NCBI GenBank assembly: GCA_025024175.1
Contig: QCXZ01000041.1
Location: 26,345,786-26,409,785, forward strand
From: Rhyzopertha dominica
Taxonomy: Eukaryota; Arthropoda; Insecta; Coleoptera; Bostrichidae
Direction: 5' to 3'
DNA length: 64,000 bases
The position numbers and the translations under genes were made by a program. Below are positions 34,818 through 47,599 of this stretch, piece after piece (within the stretch, counting starts at the first letter, position 1; each line of letters starts with the position of its first letter). A model generated the notes under the pieces. That model saw only the letters and a program-made list of their open reading frames with translations, was not told where the DNA came from and did not search any database.

Positions 34818-35300
34818 TGGTTCGTAGTATATTAGAATATGCTCCCCTGGTCTGGAATGCTTACTACACTCTTTCATTTTCCTTATGAAACCCATTTACG
34901 ACGTGTTAAATTAGTAAAGCTGCCCTCGCGCAGAATAATTGTTGGAATCTTGTTTCTGCATAGAGTCGTGTGACTATATTCTCATCATTTGCCATTAATA
35001 ATTGCAACACCCGTTCCTCTAGGCTCTTTTATATACCCTCCATAATACCAACTGCTTGTGCCAATTCAGAGGGAATGCACACATTGTGCATATTGATATT
35101 TTTGTATTGTTACTCTACAGCACCCGAAGGTTTGCTGTCTCGGTCTTTGATTAACTCTTTGCTTTAATGGACTTGAATAGCTCGACCTCTTATATATCTG
35201 CCTTGTTTTTGTTTGTGCTGACCTCCCGCTCTTCATTTCTACCGTTCTTTGATTTATATTCCATTATTATTATTATTTATTGTTCTTAATAAATTTTCTG
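34818..35300 (+). pseudogene. Jockey/CR1-like relic, part 3 and 3' end
   Basis: Directly after the TSD the frame reads MVRSILEYAPLVWNAYY, the conserved segment downstream of the polymerase domain in jockey/CR1-like elements. The frame then decays. SRSLINSLL near 35140 may be the C-terminus. An AT-rich tail with ATTATTATTATT near 35265 follows. Together with 32041-32152 and 33323-33890 it reconstitutes one element split twice. Confidence 0.75.
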
Positions 35301-38060
35301 TTTTTTTTTCCTGACTCACTTTACGTATGATAAACGTTTATTATAGTTGCTTTGAAATTGTAAACATGAAGATGGGAGCTTGTATTTAGTGCAACCCTGT
35401 AAGTGGGGACGTGTTGTTCCTGTTAAGTTGATCTAAATAAAATTTAAAAAAAAAGTAAATGTATGTTTTTCCATACTCATCAATCAAAAAAATAAAATTA
35501 AAAAATAGGCACTTAAAAAGTAAATGATTAAAATGGCATTCTAAATAACTCTTTTTAGTATAATTTTTTCATATCTTAAAAATGGATCTTATTGATATTT
35601 TTTTTTCAATTTAGCGTACAAAATTGTGTATGATACCAGATCAGTGCTTATTTTACACCTTAGTTTTACAACAAGCAGTAGGACTCATTTGTTTTTATTA
35701 TCCATTATACCTTTAGTTACATCTAACCAGCGCGCAGCGGACAGTATATACTTTAACATGCATAATTTCTTAGCTTTTATTATTTTTAATAATAAAATTT
35801 ATTTTGTAATTGTCAGTGAGTTGCTTTTATTTGGTTTACTCATTTGCCTTTGTGCAAGTTCTTGGTGTATGATTTGTTGCTATTACAGAACGTTATCGCC
35901 AACATTCAAAATGCATACCATACTCCTTCCTGATATTCTTCCATATTTGTCTTTAAAACATGACTGCGATATTAAATTATCTGTTTGCACTACAACGAAC
36001 TATATTATTTAAGAAAATTTTACTTTTGAACAAATATCCTAATATAATCAAATGCAACCCTATAGACTTGTTTGTTGTTGTTACAGATCCTTAAATGAAC
36101 AAGATAAATTTGAAAACCGAAAATCGATATCTTTCTTCGTTTCTTGGTTATAATAAAGGAAAGGTGTGAACTCGTCCTTGGGTTTGGCTATTTTTGCCTC
36201 GAAATGAAATTAGGTTATATTAAAAAGTCGGACATTTACTCATAAATTAGGCTTTACAGAACACATGACTTTCGAAATGATGGTCCAAGCGTCTCGATTA
36301 AAACAATTAAAACGCAATGTCATAGGAAGCTCATTACTTAATTGCTAACGTCAGAACTGGGACTGGAACATTCGATTCGACTCAATTCGTTCAATCAATC
36401 GCTCCTCAACCTAGTACATCGTTTTTACTAGATAAGGCATGGAACTATAATAGCTTTTTTCGTTGAACAAATAAGCACAAATATTTCATATCTACTTTAT
36501 TAACTTCTTAGTAGACTGCTTTTGGCTAATAAATAAGTAGAAGGTATGAGCTTTCTGATTTTATAATATGGGCTGGCTACTAAGGTATAATTTTGCAAAA
36601 AACTGATTTCGATATTATTCAGTTGTAGGCAAATTCAGTAAAAAGATTTTATGCAGTTTTAAAGAATATTATTTAAATAATAGCTATTGTAAACCTTTTA
36701 TTTGTTGCAATACCAATACCAGCTGTCATATGGTTGGTAACTTGATTTCTATTAAAGAAATAGAAACCATAAGCACGACATAATGACAGTCATAAATAAA
36801 TTAGAAGCGATTTTAATTCTACATCTAAAAACGTAAAAATATTGGTTAATGTTCTATTTAAAAGTCAAGTTATACATGTTTGAATTCTTTGGTGTAGTTG
36901 TGTTTTTTTCTTGGAGGGGGTAATACTTTATTATGTAACAGATGTAAAACAAAATAAAGGTAACAAAACGTGATATTCTATTCAAATTTAGAATGAAAAT
37001 TATTTAACAAATATAAATACATGCTTACAATAGAAATTAGCAAGAATATTTTAAAATTTTACCAATTCAGTTTTGTCTTGGGAGGGTAATTACCCCCTTT
37101 TAGCCCTCCTTATTAAAGCCGGTCTCTAAATTAGTGCATGTAGATTCCAATCTGTATATCATAGTAATCGATAAAAAAAAATACCAAAGCTTAGTGATAA
37201 AATAACATATTGCTTCTACTATTAAACTAACAAAAGCCGCAATGTGCTATCTTTAGCTTAGCTTAGCTTAAGATATATTCGTGATTTACATAGCACTGCG
37301 AACGTCAAATTTTTCACAAAATCACAGATATCGTCGAAGTGGCCTAAGATAGACATCGAATATAGTTAGTAAAGTAATACAGAGGGTGTTTCGTTTAAGA
37401 TAACAACGTTAGTATTTGTTACAGATATAACAGATGTCCATATTTGAAAATAATTTGGGAATACGCTGTTAAGTAATATGGACAAGTTTGATGTAAAACA
37501 TTTTTCATATTTTGAACAGTACAGGTGGATACGCCGTGGTGGGACAACTTGTATATCTCGTTATTTTTCTTTTCATTTCTTCTTCTCGCTATCGTCTTCT
37601 CGTCTTATTGTACTCATCAGTGTCCATTCTGTGTTCCCTATTTGTCTCTTCGAGGCATTTACTAAATAATTTTTACATAAACTAATAACATTGATTACTA
37701 CACGGAACTAGCATCCCACCCCATATCTGCAAATCATTTGATCTTTTGTACAAATTTAATTGTACAGAAGCAATATATAGTATGTTATGCAGATGAACAG
37801 CTTTATACAGCATCGTATTTAAGATTTTTTATTGCAGTCAAACCATTCCAAATTACATGGGAAATCTAATGTAAGGAAATATTGCTAGCGATATTTCCAG
37901 GAAGGTAGAGAATAAATCAAATCCCTTCAGAGAAGGATTCGGTTTATTATCTTGTACTAAAGTGTACAGTAGTAGTAGTAAAGACAATTTTGAAATATTT
38001 TTTAAATAACTAACGCATTCCTTACATACAATACCGGTGCTGTTTAAGATTAGGAACATG
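35301..38060 (+). other. Gene B intron 1, middle: no gene; one element fragment
   Basis: AT-rich. A fragment at 36243-36410 matches the inner element 2596-3081. The sequence near 36910-37110 (GGAGGGGGTAATACTTT, GGGAGGGTAATTACCCCC) looks like a decayed MITE with G/C-tract subterminal regions. The 128-codon ORF at 35626-36012 has hydrophobic low-complexity composition and no recognisable domain. Confidence 0.45.
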
Positions 38061-38064
38061 CATT

Positions 38065-39300
38065 GTGACGCCTTTACGCTGCGAAAGCGGTGGAACGGTC
38101 TTCGGATCGGAGGTGGACGGTTATGTAACACGCGGTACGGAACGGTACGGTGATGACGTAAGAGCTAAACTCTACGTCAGAACGTTTCTCGGGCGCCAGT
38201 TCTTTTATTATACTGAGGTATGCTCCTCAGATCTCTGTGTGCTATCCCCATTAGCACACGACCCCGAGGGTGGATGCCGTAAGCTGAAAGAAAGGTGTTA
38301 CGGGGTGCGGACGGTGACAAACAGAAAAGAAAACCAACGATTACCAAAAGACACAATTTATTATCTGTGCAGAAACTAAATACAGCCTAATTTAGCGGCA
38401 ATACAACGGATCCCCCTCCCTCATGCAAGGCTTTAGTCAAGCAATTGTTATGCAACATGCAACTAACGGTATTACGGCTACGGTGTGACAAGCGGTACGG
38501 TGTGAGTGATGCAACAAACGGGGGTTGCGTAAAATGAGTGATGTAACAAACGGTGGTTACGGTTACGTGAGAGTGGTGCAAGCGGTGAGAAAGAGTGAGC
38601 CTATTTACAGGTGGCCGGTAGGCGGACGGGAGAAACAATCAGGGATGACGGTTAAAGACAGAGTAAGAAAACAGTTCGGTTATGTAAGAGCAGTTACGTA
38701 AGCAGACAGAAAAGAGCGGTGAGACAGGGTGTCGGGTATATCCTGCACGGAAAGCGACCTATACAGTAAACACCCAGCGCTCTACGCCGCTCGCGAAGTA
38801 CAGCCTACACGGAAAGCGACCTATGCAGTATGCACTTCGCAGGCGACTGCCTCGACGGTTACGCAAGCGGTTAGAAAGAGACGGACGAGAAGCAAACGGC
38901 AAGAGGCAGTTCGCCGGGTATATCCTGCACGGAAAGCGACCTATGCAGTAAACACCCAACGTCCTACGTCACTCACGAAATACAGCCTGCACGGAAAGCG
39001 ACCTATGCAGTATGCACTTCGCAGGCGACTGCCTCGACGGCTACGGTCGGATGACAAGAGCTTGAAAGTGGAGTGGGAAAGGTCGGATTCGGCATTGCGG
39101 AAGGATGCCACTGCGCTATATTATTTACGCTTCGGCTCACTCACCTGTTTTTGTCACCTGGTAGGTCACAGCTGATTCAAACGGAAAACCGGCGGTCTCT
39201 TTTATTCGTGGTGGTGAGACTGCCTTGTGCGAGAATTTGTCGGCAGACGGCCTCACCGCCATCTATGCGGCTCTGAATTAAAGTACCGGACGCGGACTGA
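38065..39300. repeat. GC-rich block with two-level tandem repeats, origin unknown
   Basis: The composition changes sharply from AT-rich intron to GC-rich sequence. GGAAAGCGACCTATGCAGTA (with one variant) occurs four times, near 38751, 38809, 38931 and 38993. Alternate copies are followed by AACACCCA or by TGCACTTCGCAGGCGACTGC, so two ~60-bp subunits make a ~180-bp higher unit. GCGGTACGG-type phrases recur in 38130-38500. The frame at 38729-39175 (148 codons) is produced by the repeat and has no domain. On the minus strand ATAATAAATTG near 38355 could be a poly(A) signal. Confidence 0.6.
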
Positions 39301-40194
39301 AACCTGACTAAAGCCTTCGAGGTTTGTAACTTCGTTACAGCATCTACGTTAACGGATAGTATTTGAAAAATTGAGCATAGTTTGTTAAAAATGAATCCAG
39401 CATTATCGCTCTGCGGTGTTAAAATTCTCTGGAACATATAGTATAGAGATAAGCTCAGGAATCAATAGAAAACAAAGTTATGTATTAAGGGAATGTGACG
39501 GGCAAACCCAAAAATAATCGAATAGTAGCTATCAAAAAAACTGCGGCTTTTGAACGCTCTTGCTACTTTTTACTTATATACTTCAGAAACTTAATTTTCA
39601 AAACTATTCAGAAATATTATTTCTTTGTATTAACAAAAGCACTATACAAGTGTTACTGATTAAGTTTCCCAAATTTGAAAAATTTGCCACAAATAAACCA
39701 GCCGTTGCAAAAAAAATAACTAAAAGTTTTAGAGGGGCTGTAATATAATAGTTGGTTTCAAGGCTTATTGCTAGCACGAAAATATAACCGATGTTGCAGT
39801 TCCTTTAAAAAAATTATTATCATTTGGGTGTATAAATGTCGCTTAGCAATATGTAAAAACAAAATATTAGATAAATCCCATAGAAATATAAATAATAAAT
39901 AAAAACGTTTATTAAATATACCTGCTGGATCTTACTAGATATTAGACTCCTTTTCAATAAGTGCGTTGCAGTCACTGCCGATGTTGCCCTTTTGCAGAAA
40001 CCGTTTCAGTTGAAATAGTTATAGATAACGGTCTTCGCTAGAAACAGGTTGGGTATCTTTGCCTATAAATGGTATTATGTCACATCATCACCCATATAAG
40101 GGATTTGTGCATTGTAGCCGTGTCGATTAGATTTAATAACCAGAAACAAATGTCCACGTCTTGTTGAAATTAATTTATCAATGATTTTTTTTAG
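39301..40194 (+). other. End of gene B intron 1
   Basis: AT-rich intron ending in the polypyrimidine tract and acceptor TTTTTTTTAG before exon 2. No gene or element recognised. Confidence 0.5.
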
Positions 40195-40398
40195 GTTGGG
40201 ACATCATTGTCTACATTAAGTCACATAGTATATTTATCCGGTGACGGCGAAGATAATACGAGTAAAAATAAGACCCTGCGCGAAATTGAGGCTCAGGAAA
40301 AGATAAATGATTACAACAGAAAAGAAGCAGCCAGTGCACTAGCAGGGTCCATTGTATTTATGATAATATCCGCTGTTCTTCTGTATGGAGTTATGGAG
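40195..40398 (+). CDS. Tetraspan membrane protein gene B, exon 2
   Basis: The exon has 68 codons in phase 0 between TTTTTTTTAG and GTAAAT. It finishes span 1 (VGTSLSTLSHIVYLS) and encodes a loop with overlapping sequons (NTS and NKT). It then encodes span 2 (AGSIVFMIISAVLLYGVM). The loop retains NKT and the NRKEAASALAGS lead-in to span 2 but otherwise differs from gene A, including one codon fewer. Loss of constraint in the loop with retained spans and sequons is what two functional paralogs would show. Confidence 0.83.
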
Positions 40399-42225
40399 GT
40401 AAATATATTTATTATTGTTTTTAATAACTAACTCCATATGGTGTCGTTTACACAAATGAGTTGGTTAAATTTCAAAATATTATATGGGGAGCTTCAGTGT
40501 CAAAAATAGTTTTCATGTAAAAATTCAAATTTGCCGAAAGGAATCTTAAAACATTTATTAAACAGAAAAATTAACGTAATTTATTTTTCTCATAACGTAA
40601 AAAGCAACTGCAAATAACTGTAGGCACGAAAAAGTTTTTACAAGAATATTGTAGGTACTCAATATGAACACGGGTGTCATGCGGTTACATCTAATATCAT
40701 AAATTATTCTAGAAGTAAACAATGGTTTTGGAAACCTGCACCTTGTCTATTGCTACAACTCCAGGTAGATTACGGCATCCTACCTAACTGCAGAAATAAA
40801 GAAGTAGAGTCGGTAGCATAAACGGTAGCTTGGTAGCAATTTGTTATTAACGCCACCGTTTGTGGCTAGAACGTACTACATTTGAGGATAAAATTGAAAA
40901 AACTGGTTTGGCTACCCGAAGCACTCCTTGATGCAAATTCAATAAATATGATGGTACATACGACTACACGTACATTGTGGTGCTAATTGCAGAACAGATC
41001 AACTTGTATGTGCTAAAATTACATTACTATACCCTAAAAAATTCAGCAAAAAAAAAGACTGTCAAACAAATTGTAATTCATTGATTAACCAACAATATAA
41101 ACTGCATCCACTTTAACAACTGAGTATAAGGTAATTTTACGAGAGAAGACTAGAAGAACAATTATTAGCATTCTTAGAAAAATTACAAGACTTGAATACA
41201 ATGGTTCACTTCAGGACTCCTAGATGAGATAATAAGAAAAACAAGGTATGTCAGAAATAGTTAACAAATAGAAGTGATCAGAATAAACAAGAATGTAAAG
41301 ATAAAATCGAGAAGTGAGAAACAAATTGAAGAAAGAAAAGAATAAAACTGAAAAATTAGATGTAACGTTTGGCGAACGATTAGAATTCTAAAAATGAACA
41401 ACATATTAAGAGTTTTTAAATTTTTATACAAAAATTGAAAAAATGAGATACAAGAGTGCATAATAAAGTTGATTAAATATAGGGGAAGGTGGGAAAGGCG
41501 CTATAATTAGAAAAACAAGCACCATGCGTTCTATATCACATCTTTATATAAAAAGGGAAACAGAAAAGATCATAATAACTACTCGTATTGGGATTTCAGC
41601 TACAAGATAGAAATGAAATTTACGAGGAAAAAGTGGGTTTATGCAGGGTAGGTCTTGTATGATATCTTTTTTACCTTACATCAACTAAAACAAAAGGAAA
41701 GGATGAGCGAGGGAGATGAAGTTCATATCACTTTCACCGATGTATTAAAAACATATGCCATTGTACAAGGGAGTAAATAATGGATGGCAATATGACAATT
41801 TTGGATCTCAGAATACTTATATAAAGTGATACGGAAACCATATATTTTTTACAATTTCATTTCAATGAAAACAAATGATTGAAGTTTATGTCAAAATTTA
41901 TGCTTTGATATAGCCCTCTGTTTCATTTTTTTAAATAAGAAAAACAATTATCCACACACAAAGTTATAGCTAAATGTATTTAGAATAAAATGCATTTTAC
42001 AATAACACAAAAGCCGAAGGTGATTTGGAATGTGGTGTGCCTATAGTAACACTAGTGTGACTAAGCGCAATGCTAAACGATATCTGCAAAAATATAATCA
42101 ATAAAAACAACGGCTGCTTCAGTTGACGACTAAGGTAAAAACATTTAAACCGCAGATTCTAAGTTCAAAACCGCGCCTTTAGCAACCAACCAGTTACCTA
42201 AATATTGCTTTGTGCTTTATTTCAG
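40399..42225 (+). other. Gene B intron 2: no gene seen
   Basis: A 1.8-kb AT-rich intron, shorter than its gene A partner (5.2 kb) because it lacks the MITE insertions. The last ~130 bp are conserved with gene A, ending TGTGCTTTATTTCAG. Confidence 0.6.
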
Positions 42226-42349
42226 GAAAGGCGATTCTGTGTATTGCCATGGTTAATAGTACAAGGAATAGGAGCATCCGTCCTTGGATTAGCCATGTTT
42301 ATAGTACTATTCTTCATGCCGTTTTACGTAACCATTCTGATTGCCATAC
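42226..42349 (+). CDS. Tetraspan membrane protein gene B, exon 3
   Basis: The 124-bp exon, ending ATAC before GTAAGT in phase 1, is the same length and phase as in gene A. It encodes ERRFCVLPWLIVQGIG, then the hydrophobic span 3 (LGLAMFIVLFFMPF) and the first half of span 4 (YVTILIAI). An in-frame ATG upstream would give a spurious longer start at 42205, but the conserved acceptor TTTATTTCAG and the gene A alignment fix the exon boundary at 42226. A 55-bp intron follows. Confidence 0.86.
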
Positions 42350-42404
42350 GTAAGTTTTTCAAATTTAAACGCCTTGACATTCGATTAAAATCACCTTGTT
42401 TTAG

Positions 42405-42673
42405 TGATGATGCCATTTTGTTACGCCTGGCACGCGATATGGTCTTTCTATAGATCTTTGGATTTCAGTAACCCACATCACAAACCGCAGGTTGCTGTCT
42501 ACGCCGCGAACCAATTTAGCCATCCACAGCCACCCGGTGTTGCTACATACACGGCGGTAGCACCATCATATGATGAAAAGCAGTTTGGCTATCCACAGCC
42601 AACCGGTGTTGTTGCATACACGCCCGGATTACCAGCATACGATCAAATTGCAAGTCAACCACAAAACGTTTGA
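42405..42673 (+). CDS. Tetraspan membrane protein gene B, exon 4 with repeat tail
   Basis: After the acceptor TTGTTTTAG, a split Leu codon leads into MMPFCYAWHAIWSFYRSL (end of span 4). The cytoplasmic tail has two ~23-residue units with HPQPPGVATYT and YPQPTGVVAYTPG cores, followed by DQIASQPQNV and TGA at 42671-42673. Total predicted length is 221 residues. The C-terminal decapeptide corresponds to the end of the out-of-use extension of gene A (20130-20162). B therefore keeps the ancestral terminus with fewer repeat units. Candidate poly(A) signals follow at 42700 and 42742. Confidence 0.86.
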
Positions 42674-42821
42674 ATCTATGTTTCTTCGTTGCATTTCATA
42701 ATAAAAGATCTACCAATACGAACTTCAAAACTTTAAGTTCCAATAAAAAGAACTTGCATTTCACATACATTTATAGTTATAGTTATATATAGTTGTTTGC
42801 AGTTAAAACAATACAATAAAT

Positions 42822-43088
42822 TAAAATGCATGCCTATGCTGTGCTGTCGACACCGCAACCAACTGCAGATAGATCTATTTCGCTATCATTATAGCTCATC
42901 AGTGCAGTTTAGGTCTAGTGCAGACAGCAGGCATAGAACTGGTTTTGTCTATATACCAAAGCAATGGTATGGTGTAAGTAAGAATTTAAATGGCAATGCC
43001 ATCTGTCAGAATTACAGTGACATGATGACAAAGCCACCTAGCTGCCTTAACAGGTACCAGTTAGATGGCACCGCCATCTAAATTCTTA
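42822..43088. mobile_element. Shorter double-hairpin element in gene B 3' region
   Basis: It is flanked by an 11-bp direct repeat ATACAATAAAT (42811-42821 and 43089-43099). Gene A's 3' region has the same 11 bp once (20296-20306) and no insertion, so A shows the empty site. The content matches 14354-14824 in reverse orientation: the CTATGCTGTGCTGTC hairpin, then GTAAGAATTTAAATGGC. The second hairpin is reduced to about 115 bp by internal deletion. The duplicated target includes AATAAA. Confidence 0.82.
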
Positions 43089-43099
43089 ATACAATAAAT

Positions 43100-46000
43100 G
43101 TTCGGAACAGCACATTATATAACTCTCCACCTTTCTTCGTTTGCACAAGCACGCCATCTATAAAACCAACCCTTAAAAACCTTTCGCAATAAATCGATTT
43201 GAACCTGACGAATTTCCCGTTCGATGTTCGTTTTCAAGTTTTTAGTTGAGTTTTTTGGACAAACCGGTGACTGACTAACCCCGAACGAGGTGAGCAGGTT
43301 ACAGTTTGTGATAAAATCAATCCACAAAATTCCTCTTCCAGTAAGTTGATATTCCGTTCATTCATTCTACGGTAACTACCACCAATGACTATGACAGCAT
43401 TTTATTTCTCGTATTGGAAAAAGATCCACTGATTCCTCGAACCTTATCGCCGAACATGGTTTTATTCCCAAAATCGGCATAATTTTGTAAAGGTTTACAC
43501 CACGCAGTCATTGCAGAAAGCACACCTGAGAACATTTCACCAACTCGGTTTTAGCTGCATCGTTACCCAGCAGGGTTATTTTCACTCTTCCACGAATGTG
43601 CAACTTGGTCTAACAAGCCACTTACAAATATCGAATACCACGGCATCTTAAAAGATCGCAAGTTCATATTGGTAGACCCACTGCATACTATACATAGCTA
43701 AAATAATATTGCAAGATGTAATGTTTAACAATGGTTATACGTGTTTAATGTTAGTTCTTAAAGAAATATAATATTTTTATGAAGCAAGGAAGCGAGAACC
43801 AAGTGCGGCCTGTTGTAAACGCATGTTGTTCATCATGACAATAATACTTATTAAGATAGGAAATTATAGAAATATTCAAAGTTATCAAGTTTATGACGAT
43901 ACTTTAATTATATACTGTAATATATTTTTATATAACTTTACTGTCGGGTGGCGGTTCTATTGATGACTAATATTTGCCCATAACGGTGTATAGTACTTTA
44001 ATACTATTTGCTCCGTAATATGCTGCAATACGGAATAATACCAAATATTACATTCAATAATGATATAATAATAAAATATCGATGATCATTCATTACACTT
44101 TTCATGTCAATATAACAGAATACACAAGTGTTTTAATTATAGTTAGTAACCACCTCCAGTCATTGACGTGCTTATGTGGGGGTACACCTCACTAAGATCA
44201 CATGAAAGAGTCATAGTTTTAAATAATAGGAACTGCGATATTACTCAACAGTAGTACCTAAGTATATGCAGATATTGAAAGCGGTGATTGCTTGTTTTTT
44301 TGTTTTGTATACGTTTCTTATATTTATATTTTAATCGTTCAAAACTTGTTAATTTATTTATTTAATTTATATTTTTATGCCTTTGATGTATGTTTTATGT
44401 GGTTCTTTTTTCTCATTTGTTACCAGTGTTAATAATTAGTATCTCGTTTGTCATTTTGTGTATGTAGTTTATGAAATTATATTTTTTGCTTATATTTCAT
44501 AAATAATACATTTAATTTGTGTCACTATCGATTGCCTGTCTTCTTAATGGCCTGTAGCAATTGGGCTAAATGAAACAAAGTTGTCCAGCATAATAACGAC
44601 AAGAGGGCCGTCTTGAAACCTGGAAAATAATACATGGATACTAAGATATTGCAAAAACTGGAAAATTGTGTTTTTCTTTCGTTAACAATTCTCATGTTTT
44701 TTGTCTGGTAAATTTTAAATTTGGAAAGGCTATGTAAAAGTTTGCTGTGAATTCATTACTGTTCATAAAAATTCGTCGTACCGTTTTGATTTCGGATCAA
44801 AATTTAAGACTTTAGAACTTAAAATGTGGTTCGAGAAAGTCTGAAATTAAAGTAGGGGAAACCGCAATTATTAATACAATACATTTCCACATAGTTTCCG
44901 AAATTCAAGAGAAACTATTATTTTCACATTAAGCTCAGAAACTAACAAAAAAGGTACTTCGTTTGTTTCCATATTCGATTCAATTCTCCAGAAAATTTAT
45001 TAATGTACTGAGCATGAGTAAAGTTTTTTATGTACTCCCATGTAATATTTTTTTACAGCAGCCATCGATTAGTAGTGGTAGATACCTATGTATTTTGCGT
45101 CACGTAGTGAAATTCCTCTTTGACGCAACTCCTTGCGAGATCAGCACATGTTTCAACATAAGATACATAAATAGGTTAGGGTGTAGCTACTGTATAAACT
45201 GCGAAGTAATATGTGGTATTATTTGGTATTACCGGTAGGGCGTACATTACAAAACACAACTCAATAATACCCATCATTATTACTGCGACAGTGAGCGCTA
45301 CCCCAATGAGCCACCCCCTTTCTGTACAGTGTCCCATTTTCAATGTTTAAATAAAACCGTGGGACAAAACATATTTTGCTTAACATTTATAGTTTTTAAG
45401 TTGCAGTGTAAAACTGAAAAACTTCGAATTTCTGAAAGGTCCAGTGGCGGCCAGTTTTTACATTTGTTGTAGTTGCAATTAGTTTTTTAATTTTGAGAAT
45501 ACTTTTTGACATATAGACTTAACTTATTCTTTTTTCTTTCGTGGAAACCATATGATTTAAGGATACAAATAACTATCTACGCTTTTTTAATATATAGTCT
45601 TTACATACTGATTTTAATGAATAGAGAAGAGCGGTTTTTCGAAATTTGCAGTACGTGGTCAGTCATGAAATTTAAAAATAAAAACAGATGAATATGTCTG
45701 TCAATCGTAAAACTTGGGATTAGTACTATGGAAATTTATTAATAAGTAAAACAAATAAAAAATATAATAAATAATAAATTATAGGTATATTAAATTCAAC
45801 ATTAGAACATACATTGCTAGTCGTTAATTTAAAACATAGTGTTTGTTAAAATTATTGTTATCCGTTACATTGTAAACATAATGCATATCTGACAGAAAAG
45901 ACTTACTGTATTATATAAATATATAGGCCTATGTCGGAGTGGTCTGCCTTGTGTCTTCTTATAATTTCTCTTGTGTTCCTCGGCAAATACTTTTTATAGC

Positions 46001-47590
46001 CCCACAGAAAATAAACCAAAATTGATAGATATGCGCATATAGGCGGCGAATGATTTTGGAAGCAGTCGTCTAAATAGTTCCTAAGCAAATCTGCACTATG
46101 GCAGTGCTCCATTTTGTCGAAACAAGAGGCATACCGTCTAACTAAGAAAGCGCTGTAAAATCACTAAACATTGCTTTCAAGTCGGCCGCGAACGAATTTA
46201 AAAATAGATCGATCGAGCTTAAAAATCGACTGGCCGAATTTAATAAATGTATAGTGATCCTTCAGCGCTTCCGTATCTAACAATTCCGGAAAGAAGATTA
46301 AAATCTCTAAATATATCTGTGTATTGCGGATACCGTTAAAATGTGACAGGCAAATTTCCCTCCCAAAATACGATACCTACATTCAAGTCAAATATCCCTT
46401 GTTAATGCTCTACAATAAAATGTTAGTTCTTATTTGACCAATATCGGATGTTATTGCATTCAAAATACCATCACTACATTTTGTGCAAATACCAATTGCA
46501 AAATACGGTTTGTCTTTCGGGATTACCGAAATGTACTGTAAATTGTTTTCCATAATTTCTTTAACACCCTTTTTGATAGCCCTTTAGATTTACCTCTACC
46601 CTTGCTAGAGTACTTATAATATTGTCAGATTTTCCTTTTCGTAAGTTATCGATCAGGGCTTTTCAAATGATCAGTAATGTTTTAATTTGTTTTTTAATCT
46701 AGTATAAGTACCTCTCTGGGGTTATCTCCTCTCCTAAAACCTTAAATAATTTAAAGCAAAATTAGCTAATAACACACCATATACATTTTTAAATATATTT
46801 CTGCAGCTTGATCAACGTCAATTCCGCTTTCATACAAGATAAAAAATATATCTAGTAGCTCTAAAATTTCTAAAAAGTTTGGTGTTTTCCATTTCATTAC
46901 TGCATATTCAAACTTCATTTACCACATTTTATGTTTGACAGAAGTATTCGTCATCCCTGACTTAAATGATAATAAATATTTTCAGTAAGCTTCAAAAAAC
47001 CTCTTTATTTTTTTATGTCTAAGAATAAATACATATATGAAGTTTATATTTTTTAAAAGCTCAAAAAAGTTATTATAGTTTCTATTAAAAAGAAGTTTGG
47101 TTTATATTTCAATTAGCAATGCCAAAAAAACATTTGGGGCGTTTGATTCTACATGAAAAAGTCTATAACAACTCTGGTCACCACAGCATCTTTCAGATAT
47201 TAGAAGTTTTACAATTTTAGACTAATACTCAAAAGACTAAAAAAGTGACCATAATTCGTTTTGTCCCACGAATTTATCTCTAAAAATAGAACAGAGTCGC
47301 AAAAATATGATCGTTCTAGCTTTAATAATAACCGAGATACCCTATGAAGATATCGAAAATAGGTCACTCTGTATAGGTATTTATTTGACAATAATTTAGT
47401 GATGTTTAAAATTTGAAACTTGTAAGAAAAGCTAGAAAAATAAATATTCATAAAAGTGTACAATTATATGTATTGTAAACAAGAAACTGCATAATAAAGC
47501 AAAATGATATGTTTGCACCATACCTGGTGATGTGTGATTGTCTACAAATTTAATAATATGCAAGATGAGGTAAAAATTAATAAGAAAACA
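43100..47590 (+). repeat. Downstream flank of gene B (duplicated unit) with an insertion
   Basis: It aligns with 20305-22390: CTTCGTTTGCACAAGCACGCC matches near 20350, the ATCGATTAGTAGTGGTA block near 45065, and the AAGCAAAATGATATG...TTAATAATATGCAAGATGAGGTAA block near 47500. The interval 45325-47375 has no counterpart and is an insertion. No coding exon of the family follows, so gene B is the last recognisable copy here. Confidence 0.6.
45325..47375. mobile_element. Probable ~2 kb non-autonomous DNA element
   Basis: The left end CTGTACAGTGTCCCATTTTC and the right end (reverse complement TATACAGAGTGACCTATTTTC) are related inverted ends. About 35 bp further in, GTGGGACAAAACATATT and its inverted counterpart GTGGGACAAAACGAATT reinforce the pairing. 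The ends resemble those of the palindromic element at 32153. No transposase domain is visible in the ORFs inside. The absence of this block from the flank of gene A supports an insertion. Confidence 0.55.
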
Positions 47591-47599
47591 AGCAGAATG

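Noticed and set aside
35626..36012. 128-codon ORF in gene B intron 1
   Set aside because: Hydrophobic low-complexity translation without a domain, no splice context and no second copy.
37250..37275. Telomere-like repeat (AGCTTAGCTTAGCTTA)
   Set aside because: Only about three imperfect 5-mers that do not match the insect TTAGG register.
38729..39175. 148-codon ORF in the GC-rich block
   Set aside because: It is generated by the ~60/180-bp tandem repeats and has antisense frames of similar quality.
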